Assembly (NCBI GenBank): GCA_001464615.1
Contig: LNFI01000016.1
Coordinates: 62,001-126,000 of the forward strand
Direction of reading: 5' to 3'
Origin: Sphingomonadales bacterium Ga0077557
GTDB taxonomy: Bacteria > Pseudomonadota > Alphaproteobacteria > Sphingomonadales > Sphingomonadaceae
DNA: 64,000 bases
The position numbers were made by a program, and so were the translations under genes. Every line of letters starts with the position of its first letter. Positions within the stretch are counted from its first letter, which is position 1. The notes beneath the pieces are model-generated. The model was not told the origin of the DNA. It saw nothing but the letters and a program-made list of their open reading frames with translations, and did no database searches. Shown piece by piece: positions 18,052-26,768 of this stretch.

Positions 18052-18384
18052 TCAGCTCGCGCTGACGAGGCCTTTGTCGGCGAACAGCTGGCTCAATTCG
18101 CCGCTCTCATACATTTCCATCATGATGTCGGAGCCGCCGACAAACTCGCCTTTGACATAAAGCTGCGGAATGGTCGGCCAATCAGAGAATGCCTTAATGC
18201 CCTGGCGCACGCCCTGATCCTGCAGCACATCGACGCTGCCGAATTCAACGTTCATATGGTTGAGAATCGCAACCGCCTTGCTGGAAAAGCCGCATTGCGG
18301 AAACAGCGGGCTGCCCTTCATGAACAACAGCACATCGTTGCTCGTCACCATCTCGGCAATGCGGGCCTGGGAATCATCGGTCAT
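18052..18384 (-). CDS. grxD: Monothiol glutaredoxin, Grx4/GrxD family
   Basis: 110 residues, the usual single-domain length. The monothiol active site CGFS occurs in FPQCGFSSKA, followed by the glutathione-binding WPTIPQLYVKGEFVGGSD. Dimers of this protein bind a glutathione-ligated [2Fe-2S] cluster and hand it on, commonly together with BolA. The bolA gene lies 14 bp upstream on the same strand, which supports that partnership. Confidence 0.95.
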   Translation of the reverse strand: MTDDSQARIAEMVTSNDVLLFMKGSPLFPQCGFSSKAVAILNHMNVEFGSVDVLQDQGVRQGIKAFSDWPTIPQLYVKGEFVGGSDIMMEMYESGELSQLFADKGLVSAS

Positions 18385-18398
18385 TGATCAATCCTTCG

Positions 18399-18632
18399 TT
18401 ACGCTGGGGTAGCGGTCGTCAGCTGCAAGGCATGGAGAACACCCCCCATGCGCCCGCCAAGCGCTGCATAAACCGCCTGATGTTGTTTAATTCGAGGCAA
18501 GCCCCGAAAACTTTCGGCCGTGACCTTAGCCGCATAATGATCGCCGTCACCGGCCAGATCGGTTATCTCCACCTGCGCATCGGGGATCGCGCTGCGGATC
18601 AGGCGCTCAATTTCAGCCGCGGGCATCGCCAT
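18399..18632 (-). CDS. bolA: BolA-family protein
   Basis: 77 residues with the BolA signature VTAESFRGLPRIKQHQAVYA, including the histidine that binds the shared [2Fe-2S] cluster in BolA-Grx heterodimers. The ATG at 18632 is 2 bp after the DUF1476 stop and the stop is 14 bp before grxD. Function in Fe-S trafficking or iron sensing is from the family; the start with MAMPAAEIERLI is typical. Confidence 0.94.
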   Translation of the reverse strand: MAMPAAEIERLIRSAIPDAQVEITDLAGDGDHYAAKVTAESFRGLPRIKQHQAVYAALGGRMGGVLHALQLTTATPA

Positions 18633-18634
18633 AA

Positions 18635-18958
18635 TTATACTGCGTCGCTCAATTGCTGGCGCGCGACGAAGCTCTGCAGGCTCAGCTGTGCGCGCACGGC
18701 ATCCTCGCTGGTCTCAACGCCAGCCGCGATCAAATCGCCAACAATTTTGCGGACGACGTCCTCATCGCCGGCTTCCTCGAAATCGGCCTGTACGACCGAC
18801 TTGCCATAAGCATCGGCCTCTTCGGGGGTGAGCTTCATCAGCTCGGCCGCCCAATGGCCGACCAGCTTGTTGCGGCGGGCGATTACCCGGAACGCCATTT
18901 CTTCACCCAGCGCGAAGTTGGCTTCGGCCGCGCGCTCCCGATCGTTGAAAGTCGTCAT
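18635..18958 (-). CDS. DUF1476 protein (F1F0-ATPase inhibitor zeta-subunit family)
   Basis: 107 residues beginning MTTFNDRERAAEANFALGEE, a helical protein with the conserved FRVIARRNKLVGHWAAELM segment. In Paracoccus this alphaproteobacterial family blocks ATP hydrolysis by the F1 motor. The ATG at 18958 was chosen over a long upstream extension that overlaps the next gene. It heads a compact unit with bolA and grxD. Confidence 0.9.
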   Translation of the reverse strand: MTTFNDRERAAEANFALGEEMAFRVIARRNKLVGHWAAELMKLTPEEADAYGKSVVQADFEEAGDEDVVRKIVGDLIAAGVETSEDAVRAQLSLQSFVARQQLSDAV

Positions 18959-19029
18959 GAGGGGGTCTTCCCTGTAAAAATCATTGTCGCCACCAAATAG
19001 GGAAGCAACCGAGCTAACGCAACGTTTGG

Positions 19030-20031
19030 CTAGTCGCCAATGCGCACGACCAGCTTGCCGATAGCCCCGCGTGCCGCCATTTTTGCAATCGCCTTGCCAC
19101 CATCTTCGAACGCGAAAACTTCGGTGACAAGCGGATTGATCGCCCCCTCTTTCCACAATCGAAACAACCGTTCGACATGATCCTGATTGGCCTTGGGATC
19201 GCGCGCAGCAAAGGCACCCCAAAATACGCCGCACACGTCGCAGCTTTTCAGGAGCGTCAGGTTAAGCGGCAGCCGGGGGATGCCGGCGGGAAAACCAACC
19301 ACCAGATACCGCCCTTCCCAGGCAATCGATCGCAGCGCGGGCTCGGCATAATCGCCGCCGACCGGATCGTAGATCACATCGGCACCGTTCGGCCCCAAAG
19401 CGGCCTTGAACATTTCCGCCAGCGCTTTTGACTGGTCCTTGTCGAACGGCGCGCGACCGTAAACGATCGTGCCGTCTGCGCCAGCCTTTCGGCATGCCTC
19501 GGCCTTTTCCTCGCTCGATACTGCAGCGATCACGCGCGCGCCAAAAGCCTTGCCGAGCTCAACAGCCGCCAGGCCGACACCACCCGCAGCACCCAGCACC
19601 AGCAGCGTCTGCCCCTCCGCCAGGTGCCCGCGATCAAGCAGGGCGTGGATGGTCGTTGCATAGGTCAGCAACAATGCCGACCCTTCCTCAAAACTACGCC
19701 CTTCGGGCAGGCGAAACAGACGGGCGGCATCAACCGCGATCTTTTCGACGAGGCCGCCATTGCCAACGGTGGCGACAACCCGATCGCCTGGCACCCAATC
19801 GGTCACACCCTCGCCCACGCTCTCGACGACGCCAGCAATTTCCCCGCCGGGGGCGAATGGTCGTTGCGGCTTGAACTGGTATTTATCCTCAATGATCAGC
19901 ACATCGGGATAGTTGATCGAGCAGGCTTTGACGGCGACAATAACCTGCCCCTTACCGGCGACTGGGTCCGGCATAGTCTCAAGGGTTAGCGTTTCCGGTC
20001 CGCCCGGTGCCGTCGACAGCAAAGCCCGCAT
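19030..20031 (-). CDS. NADPH:quinone oxidoreductase-family MDR protein
   Basis: 333 residues, a zinc-independent medium-chain dehydrogenase/reductase. The N-terminal GroES-like domain has INYPDVLIIEDKYQ and FAPGGEIAGVVESVG; the Rossmann domain has LVLGAAGGVGLAAVELGKA. No zinc-binding Cys/His set is seen. Likely reduces quinones or enoyl compounds with NADPH. The gene lies 71 bp upstream of the DUF1476 gene. The 130 bp before it shows only a short GACGGC/GCCGTC hairpin. Confidence 0.9.
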   Translation of the reverse strand: MRALLSTAPGGPETLTLETMPDPVAGKGQVIVAVKACSINYPDVLIIEDKYQFKPQRPFAPGGEIAGVVESVGEGVTDWVPGDRVVATVGNGGLVEKIAVDAARLFRLPEGRSFEEGSALLLTYATTIHALLDRGHLAEGQTLLVLGAAGGVGLAAVELGKAFGARVIAAVSSEEKAEACRKAGADGTIVYGRAPFDKDQSKALAEMFKAALGPNGADVIYDPVGGDYAEPALRSIAWEGRYLVVGFPAGIPRLPLNLTLLKSCDVCGVFWGAFAARDPKANQDHVERLFRLWKEGAINPLVTEVFAFEDGGKAIAKMAARGAIGKLVVRIGD

Positions 20032-20161
20032 CTATCTTCTCCCGCTGGTCGGACGACGGCACTGTGTCGCCGTCACTCCTGTTCGATTATGCGGTTGCCT
20101 TGCCAGCCAGCGGGCGGCTGCGTCCAGTGGCTATTTGCCCGTCGCCCGCTTTGGGCGCGCT

Positions 20162-21007
20162 TTATTCGGCAGCCGCCGGGAAGGCGGGCAGCTTGGCGAT
20201 GTCGCGCGGATCGTGCTGGATGATCACGGTCGCCTTGGTGTTGCGCGCCAATGCCTTGAACCGGCTGAGCGAGGCCAGCGTATCGGCGCGGTTGGTGTTG
20301 AAGGTTGGCACGCCGTCGGTTGCGTAATTTTCCTGGAAATGCGCGAGATCGCCGGTCAGCAGGAAAGTCTTGCCGCTGATGAGCTTGACCAGCAGCGCGT
20401 GATGGCCGGGGGTGTGGCCGGGCGTGTCGATCATCGTCACGCTGCCATCGCCGAACACGTCCTTGTCGCCGCTAATTGGCATTGATTTGCCGGTGCCGCT
20501 GATCCAGGTCTTGAGCGCCGCGGGATTGGCGCCGAAGGCCGGCGGGGTGGCGCTGAGCGCGTCCAGATCGCCCTTCCCAATCATCAGCGTCGCGCCCGGA
20601 AACGATTCGGCCTGGCCGACATGGTCGTAATGATAATGGCTGATGCCGATCATCTCGATCTGTTCGGGCTTCACGCCCAGCTCGCCGAGCTGTTCGACGA
20701 CGGTCTTGGTCACCGACGCGCCGCCCTTGACCGGATCGATCTTCGCGCCCTTCATCGATGCCGGCAGGCCGGCATCCCAGATCATGTAGCGGTCGCCGTG
20801 CTTGATCAGATAGCAGCTTGCGGTCAGCGCCTTGCCCTGGCCGGGATAGGCGCGTGTGTCAGAAAACAGGTTGAGATCGGGAATATAGGTCGATCCGCAA
20901 TCGAGTCGCCACAGCTTCACCGAAGCAGGGGTTTGACCGCTGGCGGCATAAGCAAAAACGCCACTGAGCACGGTGCCCGCGATCAATAAATACAGCGCTC
21001 TTTTCAT
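20162..21007 (-). CDS. Exported MBL-fold hydrolase (N-acyl-homoserine-lactonase-like)
   Basis: 281 residues with a clear signal peptide (MKRALYLLIAGTVLSGVFAY, cleavage near ASG). The MBL motif SHYHYDHVG, then DTPGHTPGHH and LTGDLAHF and a late QHDP histidine, give the two-metal site of AHL-lactonase-type enzymes. The position outside the cytoplasm suggests it could act on secreted lactones, but close relatives also have other ester or lactone substrates. It stands alone between an oxidoreductase and an epimerase. Confidence 0.85.
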   Translation of the reverse strand: MKRALYLLIAGTVLSGVFAYAASGQTPASVKLWRLDCGSTYIPDLNLFSDTRAYPGQGKALTASCYLIKHGDRYMIWDAGLPASMKGAKIDPVKGGASVTKTVVEQLGELGVKPEQIEMIGISHYHYDHVGQAESFPGATLMIGKGDLDALSATPPAFGANPAALKTWISGTGKSMPISGDKDVFGDGSVTMIDTPGHTPGHHALLVKLISGKTFLLTGDLAHFQENYATDGVPTFNTNRADTLASLSRFKALARNTKATVIIQHDPRDIAKLPAFPAAAE

Positions 21008-21168
21008 GCAAAGTCCCCCGACGAAACCCGGCCAGTGTTCCGCTATCGCTATATCTGCTGGCCTCTAGGGCGCCTTAGGCATTTCCGCGATGTCATGAAA
21101 GTCCCGCGTGACGCCGCTTTAACGAATTCGGGATCATCGTGGCACAATTTAACGTCATGCGGGCAGGA

Positions 21169-22140
21169 TCAGCAATATTCGGTCTGCCCGCGCCTTTCTT
21201 TTGGGCTTAAATAGCTTGCTTCGTGGATAACGGGGGGCGCTGCGCCATCGCGGATCGACTGGAGCACCGTGCCAAAGTCTTGCGCGCACCGAAACCCAAG
21301 CTGGTGTTCGGCCAGGCGCGAATCATAGACGCGATCGATGCTGGTGGGCAGCACCCAGCCCCGCTTCGCATATAAGGCGGGCGCATCGGGAAAATAGCGC
21401 GAGATGACCGCGACAGCATCAGCCTTCAGCGCCTGCGCATCCGCCGGCACAAACGGCGTCGGCGCTGACAAGATGAACGTGCCAAAGCCAATCTCCGGTG
21501 CCCGATCGAGCGCCGCAAGGTGCGCTGCCGCTGCATCCTCCACGGTCAACCGGCGATTAAGCAGCTCATTCGCCTTGAGATTTTCACCCGCCGGTTCGGT
21601 ATTTGTATCATCATCTTCGGGGAAGAACCGCCCAGTCCGCAAGACCATGCACGCGAGCCCGCGTTCCTGATGAAACAAGCGACAGAGATGCTCAGCGGCG
21701 AGTTTGGTGACGCCATAGATGTTGCGCGGTTCCAACGGCGCCATTGTCTCGTCGATCCAAACCGCGCGGTCTCCTTCGGCCCGGCGGATCGCGTCAGAAA
21801 TCATCAGCGAGGTGGTTGAGGTGAAGACGAACCGGTCATGCCCGGCGACCACCGCCGCTTCGAGTAGGTTGAGCGTCCCGGTGACGTTGACATCGACAAA
21901 GGCTTGCGTCGGATAGCGAACTATATCCGGTTTATGCAGTGCGCCCGAATGGATCACCGCCTCAATCCCGCGTTCCGCAAAAACCCGGTCGATCACCGCC
22001 CGATCAGCCACGCTGCCGATCACATCGGTATCGATCCCAGGGGCTACGTCCAGGCCGACAACCTCATGCCCGGCCAATCGCAGCCGGGGCGCCAGAAACC
22101 GGCCCAGCCAGCCCGATGATCCTGTCAGCAAAACCCGCAT
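21169..22140 (-). CDS. NAD-dependent epimerase/dehydratase (extended SDR)
   Basis: 323 residues. The Rossmann start MRVLLTGSSGWLGRFLA, the DVNVTGTLNLLEA strand, catalytic Ser/Thr in FTSTTSLM and YGVTK active site are present. Acts on a nucleotide-sugar or similar NAD-linked substrate that cannot be specified. Starts 17 bp after the scoB stop, so it may be read with the CoA-transferase genes, though the link is not obvious metabolically. The 160 bp after it holds nothing recognisable. Confidence 0.85.
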   Translation of the reverse strand: MRVLLTGSSGWLGRFLAPRLRLAGHEVVGLDVAPGIDTDVIGSVADRAVIDRVFAERGIEAVIHSGALHKPDIVRYPTQAFVDVNVTGTLNLLEAAVVAGHDRFVFTSTTSLMISDAIRRAEGDRAVWIDETMAPLEPRNIYGVTKLAAEHLCRLFHQERGLACMVLRTGRFFPEDDDTNTEPAGENLKANELLNRRLTVEDAAAAHLAALDRAPEIGFGTFILSAPTPFVPADAQALKADAVAVISRYFPDAPALYAKRGWVLPTSIDRVYDSRLAEHQLGFRCAQDFGTVLQSIRDGAAPPVIHEASYLSPKERRGQTEYC

Positions 22141-22157
22141 GCGCTTCCCTGATATGT

Positions 22158-22793
22158 TTACGCGATATAATGCGCCGTCGTCTTGGCCCGCACCTCATCG
22201 GCAGTGACGCCAGGCGCAATCTCGACCAGCTCAAACGGGCTGGCATGATCGGGCCGGTGGAATACCGCCAGATCGGTAATGATCATGTCGATCACATTCT
22301 TGCCGGTCAGCGGCAAGGTGCAGGCGGGGATGAATTTCGGATCGCCGTTCTTCGACGTATGCTCCATCACCACCACGATGCGCTTGACCCCCGCGACCAA
22401 ATCCATCGCGCCGCCCATCCCTTTGATGAGCTTGCCCGGGATCATCCAATTGGCGATGTCGCCACCTTCGCTGACTTCCATCGCACCCAGCACCGTCAGG
22501 TCGATATGCCCGCCCCGGATCATCGCGAAACTGTCCGCGCTGCTAAAATAGACTGACGACGGCAACTCGCTAATCGTTTGCTTGCCGGCATTGATCAGGT
22601 CGGGATCGACTTGGTCCGGATAGGGAAACGGGCCGATGCCCAGCATGCCGTTCTCGCTTTGCAGCGTCACGTCCATGCCATCGGGAATGTGGTTCGCGAC
22701 CAGGGTCGGGATGCCGATGCCCAGGTTCACGTAAAACCCGTCCTGCAATTCCTTTGCCGCGCGTGCGGCCATGTCGTCACGTGTCCAGGCCAT
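22158..22793 (-). CDS. scoB: 3-oxoacid CoA-transferase subunit B
   Basis: 211 residues. The catalytic glutamate is E47 in [12 protein letters not shown], and [12 protein letters not shown] and [14 protein letters not shown] are family hallmarks. With subunit A it moves CoA between succinyl-CoA and acetoacetate (ketone-body or PHB-related metabolism). The ATG shares one base with the scoA stop (TAATG), a coupled arrangement. Confidence 0.94.
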   Translation of the reverse strand: MAWTRDDMAARAAKELQDGFYVNLGIGIPTLVANHIPDGMDVTLQSENGMLGIGPFPYPDQVDPDLINAGKQTISELPSSVYFSSADSFAMIRGGHIDLTVLGAMEVSEGGDIANWMIPGKLIKGMGGAMDLVAGVKRIVVVMEHTSKNGDPKFIPACTLPLTGKNVIDMIITDLAVFHRPDHASPFELVEIAPGVTADEVRAKTTAHYIA

Positions 22794-23500
22794 TATGCCG
22801 ACTCCCGTTCGCGTGTCGTTACGAATTCGATCTTCTTGTCATAGGGCGCGCCCAGGATCAGGCGGTTCACATAGATGCCAGCCAAATGCACCTGATCGGG
22901 ATCAAGGCTCCCGACCGGCACGATTTCCTCGACTTCGGCCACGCAGACCTTGCCCGCGGTCGCCATAGGCTGATTGAAATTGCGCGCGGTCTTGCGGAAA
23001 ATCAGGTTACCCGCCTCGTCGGCCTTCCAGCCCTTGATGATCGAGAGATCGGCGCGGATGCCGCGCTCAAGAATATAGTCCTGCCCGTCGAATTCCATTA
23101 CCGGCTTGCCCTCGGCGACCAACGTGCCGACACCGGTCTTGGTGTAAAAGCCCGGAATGCCCGCACCGCCTGCCCGGCAGCGTTCGGCCAGCGTTCCCTG
23201 CGGGCAGAACTCGACTTCCAGCTCGCCGCTCAGATATTGCCGCTCGAACTCCTTATTCTCGCCGACATAGCTAGAGATCATCTTCTTCACCTGGCGCGTG
23301 CGCAGCAGCTTGCCGAGCCCTTCGCCATCGATGCCGGCATTGTTGCTGGCGATCGTTAGATCCTTGGTGCCCGCGTCGCGGATCGCGTCGATCAGCCGTT
23401 CCGGGATTCCGCACAGGCCGAATCCCCCCGCGCAGATCGTCATCCCGTCGAACAACACCCCTTCAAGCGCGGCGGCAGCATTGGGGTAGAGCTTTTTCAT
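22793..23500 (-). CDS. scoA: 3-oxoacid CoA-transferase subunit A
   Basis: 235 residues from the ATG at 23500, which has GGAG seven bases upstream; a short upstream extension is not conserved-looking. The glycine-rich CoA loop [13 protein letters not shown] and the [12 protein letters not shown] segment identify the alpha subunit of succinyl-CoA:3-ketoacid CoA-transferase. First gene of scoA-scoB. Confidence 0.94.
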   Translation of the reverse strand: MKKLYPNAAAALEGVLFDGMTICAGGFGLCGIPERLIDAIRDAGTKDLTIASNNAGIDGEGLGKLLRTRQVKKMISSYVGENKEFERQYLSGELEVEFCPQGTLAERCRAGGAGIPGFYTKTGVGTLVAEGKPVMEFDGQDYILERGIRADLSIIKGWKADEAGNLIFRKTARNFNQPMATAGKVCVAEVEEIVPVGSLDPDQVHLAGIYVNRLILGAPYDKKIEFVTTRERESA

Positions 23501-23570
23501 GGGAGCACTCCGCAAGGTTTCGGGTTGGCACAGCTGTCGCTTAGTCCCCCGCTACCGCGCGGGTCAACGG

Positions 23571-24266
23571 CTAGCCGACCGCCCCGAACAGCAATCCCAC
23601 CCCTGCCGTGATTGCCATCGCCAATGCGCCCCAGAATGTCACCCGAACGGTCGCGCGCAGCACCGGCGCGCCCCCAGCGCGAGCCCCGACGACGCCCAAC
23701 AATGCGAGGAACAGAATCGACCCAACCGCGATTCCCCAGACCAGCCACGATCTCGGCAATATCAGCACCAGCAGCAGCGGAAACGCCGCTCCGACGACAA
23801 AACTCGCCGCCGACGCCAGTGCCGCTTGGATGGGTTTCGCCTCCATATGGGCGCTAAGGCCGAGTTCGTCGCGCAGATGCGCCTTTAGCGGGTCCTTGGC
23901 GGTGAATTGCGCGGCAACGTCCGACGCCAATTTGCGGTCAAGACCGCGCGCCATATAGATGCGCGTCAGTTCCTCCAGTTCCGATTCCGGGTCCTCGACC
24001 AGCTCGCGCGCTTCTTTTGAGCGGTCCGCCTTTTCGGTATCGGCCTGCGAACTGACCGAAACATATTCCCCCGCCGCCATCGACATCGCCCCCGCGACCA
24101 AAGCCGCGACACCGGTCACCACAATCGCCGACGGACTCTGCGCCGCCGCCGCCACGCCGATGATCAGGCTGGCGGTTGAAACGATCCCGTCATTTGCCCC
24201 CAGCACCGACGCCCGCAACCAACCGATCCGCGCGACGAGATGCGATTCTCTATGGGATCGGGGCAT
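23571..24266 (-). CDS. VIT1/CCC1-family iron/manganese transporter-like protein
   Basis: 231 residues with about five membrane helices in the VIT1 pattern: GANDGIVSTASLIIGVAAA in helix 1, MSMAAGEYVSVSSQADTEKA after helix 2, a charged cytoplasmic loop rich in Glu (the metal-binding region in plant VIT1), then three C-terminal helices. Likely exports or sequesters Fe(II)/Mn(II). No regulatory site is evident upstream. It is separated by 10 bp from the SMP-30 gene end. Confidence 0.9.
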   Translation of the reverse strand: MPRSHRESHLVARIGWLRASVLGANDGIVSTASLIIGVAAAAQSPSAIVVTGVAALVAGAMSMAAGEYVSVSSQADTEKADRSKEARELVEDPESELEELTRIYMARGLDRKLASDVAAQFTAKDPLKAHLRDELGLSAHMEAKPIQAALASAASFVVGAAFPLLLVLILPRSWLVWGIAVGSILFLALLGVVGARAGGAPVLRATVRVTFWGALAMAITAGVGLLFGAVG

Positions 24267-24276
24267 AATCCATCCT

Positions 24277-25194
24277 TCAATAGGCCAGTTTCAGGCCGGG
24301 TCGGGCCCAAGGTATCGCGATCAGCTGACCGGTGCCTGACAGCGTAACGAACGCGGTTTTCCTATCCGCCCCGCCCCAACAGATGTTGGTGGTGAACGGG
24401 TCGGGGGTGGATACGAACTCCACCAGCTCCCCGGCCGGCGAGATCACCGAAATGCCGCTCTCACCAATCGTGGCGACACAAATGTTGCCGCAGTCTTCCA
24501 CGCCCAGCGAATCGAAGAACTTGTATCCCGCCGGTCGGTAAAGCGGGATGCCCGCGCCGCCGAGGCCGCCCGCCTGATCGACCTTGCCCGGCGCCGTGAT
24601 CCGAAACGCCATCAGCCGGCAGGTATAGGTTTCCGCTGCATAGAGCGTGTTGCCATCGGGCGAGAGGCCAATGCCATTGGGGTTCTCACTCGGGAAGATG
24701 ACTTCTTCCAGGTGCGATCCATCGGCCTTGGCATAGAAAATGCCGGTAACATCCCGCTCGCGAGGGCGGTTTTTGCCATGGTCGGTGAACCAAAAGCCGC
24801 CATGCTGGTCGAACACGATGTCGTTCGGCCCGCGCAGCACGCAGCCAAAATCGCCGTCCTTATAGAGTATCTCGACTGCGCCGGTTTCGATGTCGATCCG
24901 CTCGATCCGCCCGCCCGAATAATCATCGGCCTGGCCATTGGGGATCAGCAGGCCGCTGGGATGTTCGTGGTAATTGAAGCCGCCATTATTGCAGCAATAG
25001 AGCTTGCCATCCGGGCCCATCGCCAGTCCGTTCGGCCCGCCGCCGGGGCTCGCCACCGTCGTCCGGGTGCCATCGGGGAAACAGCGCGTGATCCGCCCAT
25101 CGGCAATTTCGACCAGGATCACACTGCCATCGGGCATCGCCACCGGGCCTTCAGGAAAGCGCAGCCCCTGCGCAACCACGGTGAAATCGGTCAT
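24277..25194 (-). CDS. SMP-30/gluconolactonase/LRE-family lactonase
   Basis: 305 residues from the ATG at 25194, with GAGAGGGA upstream; the longer frame overlaps the divergent gene. A six-bladed propeller is indicated by repeated motifs (GLRFPEGPVAMPDGSVILVE with the metal Glu, RGPNDIVFDQHGGFWFTDHG, ENPNGIGLSPDGNTLYAAET with Asn and Asp ligands). Such enzymes hydrolyse sugar lactones with Ca or Zn. It diverges from an aldehyde dehydrogenase gene across 76 bp, which suggests shared sugar- or acid-catabolic use. Confidence 0.9.
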   Translation of the reverse strand: MTDFTVVAQGLRFPEGPVAMPDGSVILVEIADGRITRCFPDGTRTTVASPGGGPNGLAMGPDGKLYCCNNGGFNYHEHPSGLLIPNGQADDYSGGRIERIDIETGAVEILYKDGDFGCVLRGPNDIVFDQHGGFWFTDHGKNRPRERDVTGIFYAKADGSHLEEVIFPSENPNGIGLSPDGNTLYAAETYTCRLMAFRITAPGKVDQAGGLGGAGIPLYRPAGYKFFDSLGVEDCGNICVATIGESGISVISPAGELVEFVSTPDPFTTNICWGGADRKTAFVTLSGTGQLIAIPWARPGLKLAY

Positions 25195-25270
25195 TGCATC
25201 CCTCTCGCATTGCTTTGTTTGAGGGCCTATCTGCGCTTCGATATCAGGATCGCCAAGGAGAATTCCGCTC

Positions 25271-26722
25271 ATGACCGACAGCTATGACGCAGCGCTGGCC
25301 CTGTTCGTCGATGGCGCCTGGAGTGCGGGCGAAGGCCGTGACACTCGCCCCGTCGTCAACCCCGCCACCGGCGATGCAATTGCCGAAGTGCCGCTCGCCT
25401 CAACAGCCGATCTCGATGCCGCGCTGGCCGCTGCCGAGCGTGGCTTCAAGCTTTGGCGCGCGACCGACGTCAATGCCCGCGCCGTTATCCTCCACAAGGC
25501 CGCCGACCTGATCCGCGCGCGCGCCGACGCCATCGCCGCGCTGATGACGCGCGAACAGGGCAAGCCCATCGGCGAGGCTCGCGGTGAGGTGATCAGTTCG
25601 GCGCAAATGTTCGACTGGTTCGCGGAAGAAGCGCTGCGCCATTATGGCCGCGTGCTGGTGCGCCCGACCGGGCAGCGATCGATCGTGATCCAGCAGCCGG
25701 TCGGCGTGGTCGCCGCGCTCTCCCCATGGAACTTCCCGGTTTATCTCATGGCCAAGAAACTCGCCCCAGCGCTCGCCGCAGGCTGTGCGGTGATCTGCAA
25801 GCCGCCTGAGGAAACCCCCGGCTGCACCAGCGCGATCATGCACTGCCTGGAGGATGCCGGGCTGCCCAAGGGGGTAGCCCAGCTGGTATTCGGCGTGCCT
25901 GACACCGTCAGCCGCCATCTGATCGGCAGCCCAATCGTCGCGAAGATCAGCTTCACCGGGTCGGTTCCCGTCGGCCAGCACCTGCTGCGCCTCGCCGCCG
26001 ACGGGGTGAAGCGCACGACGATGGAACTGGGCGGCCATGCCCCTGTGCTGATCTTCGCCGATTGCAACCTGGACAGGACGCTCGACATGGTCGTGCCGCA
26101 GAAATTCCGGAACGCAGGGCAGGTCTGCGTGTCCCCCACCCGCTTCTATGTCGAGGAGGCGATCTATGAGGATTTCCTCGCCGGCTTCGCTGCGCGCACC
26201 GCGCAAGTGCCCGTCGGCGACGGCTTCGATCCCGCCACTCGCATGGGCCCGCTCGCCAATATCCGCCGCCCCGACGCGATTGAGCGCCTGGTTGACGACG
26301 CCAAGGCCAAGGGCGCCCGCACCATGGCCGGCGGCGAGCGTTTCGGCGCCAATGACAAGAATGGGGGCGGCTTCTTTTTCCGCCCCACCCTGCTCGCCGA
26401 TGTCCCCAATGAGGCCGACATCATGTCGAACGAACCCTTTGGCCCGGTCGCGGTCAGCCGATCGTTCAAGGATTTCGACGACGCGATCGAACAAGCCAAC
26501 CGCCTGCCTTACGGCCTCGCCGCTTTCGCCTTCACCGAAAATGGCCGCCGCGCCAACCTGCTTGGCGACGCGATCGAAGCAGGGATGGTCGGCATCAACA
26601 GCTTTGCGATCAGCGGGGCAGATACGCCGTTCGGCGGCGTGAAGCTGTCGGGCTTCGGCAGCGAAGGCGGGATCGAAGGGTTTGCCACCTATTGCGTGAC
26701 CAAGGCGATCCATCAGGCTTGA
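25271..26722 (+). CDS. NAD(P)-dependent aldehyde dehydrogenase (succinate-semialdehyde dehydrogenase-like)
   Basis: 483 residues, usual length. Nucleotide fold with SPWNFPVYLMAKKLAPALAA and KPPEETPG, general-base Glu in TMELGGHAPVLIF, and catalytic C286 in NAGQVCVSPTRFYVE. The sequence resembles GabD-type and alpha-ketoglutarate-semialdehyde dehydrogenases. Its pairing with the divergent SMP-30 lactonase would fit an oxidative sugar or uronate route ending in a semialdehyde, which is an inference. AAGGAG lies upstream of the ATG. Confidence 0.92.
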   Translation: MTDSYDAALALFVDGAWSAGEGRDTRPVVNPATGDAIAEVPLASTADLDAALAAAERGFKLWRATDVNARAVILHKAADLIRARADAIAALMTREQGKPIGEARGEVISSAQMFDWFAEEALRHYGRVLVRPTGQRSIVIQQPVGVVAALSPWNFPVYLMAKKLAPALAAGCAVICKPPEETPGCTSAIMHCLEDAGLPKGVAQLVFGVPDTVSRHLIGSPIVAKISFTGSVPVGQHLLRLAADGVKRTTMELGGHAPVLIFADCNLDRTLDMVVPQKFRNAGQVCVSPTRFYVEEAIYEDFLAGFAARTAQVPVGDGFDPATRMGPLANIRRPDAIERLVDDAKAKGARTMAGGERFGANDKNGGGFFFRPTLLADVPNEADIMSNEPFGPVAVSRSFKDFDDAIEQANRLPYGLAAFAFTENGRRANLLGDAIEAGMVGINSFAISGADTPFGGVKLSGFGSEGGIEGFATYCVTKAIHQA

Positions 26723-26768
26723 GACGACTATCTGACTGCAGAAATCCGTTTCACTTTCGCGATTGGTG

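Noticed and set aside
25400..26713. A long minus-strand open frame opposite the aldehyde dehydrogenase gene.
   Set aside because: It has no recognisable domain and matches the high-GC shadow pattern of the true gene on the plus strand.
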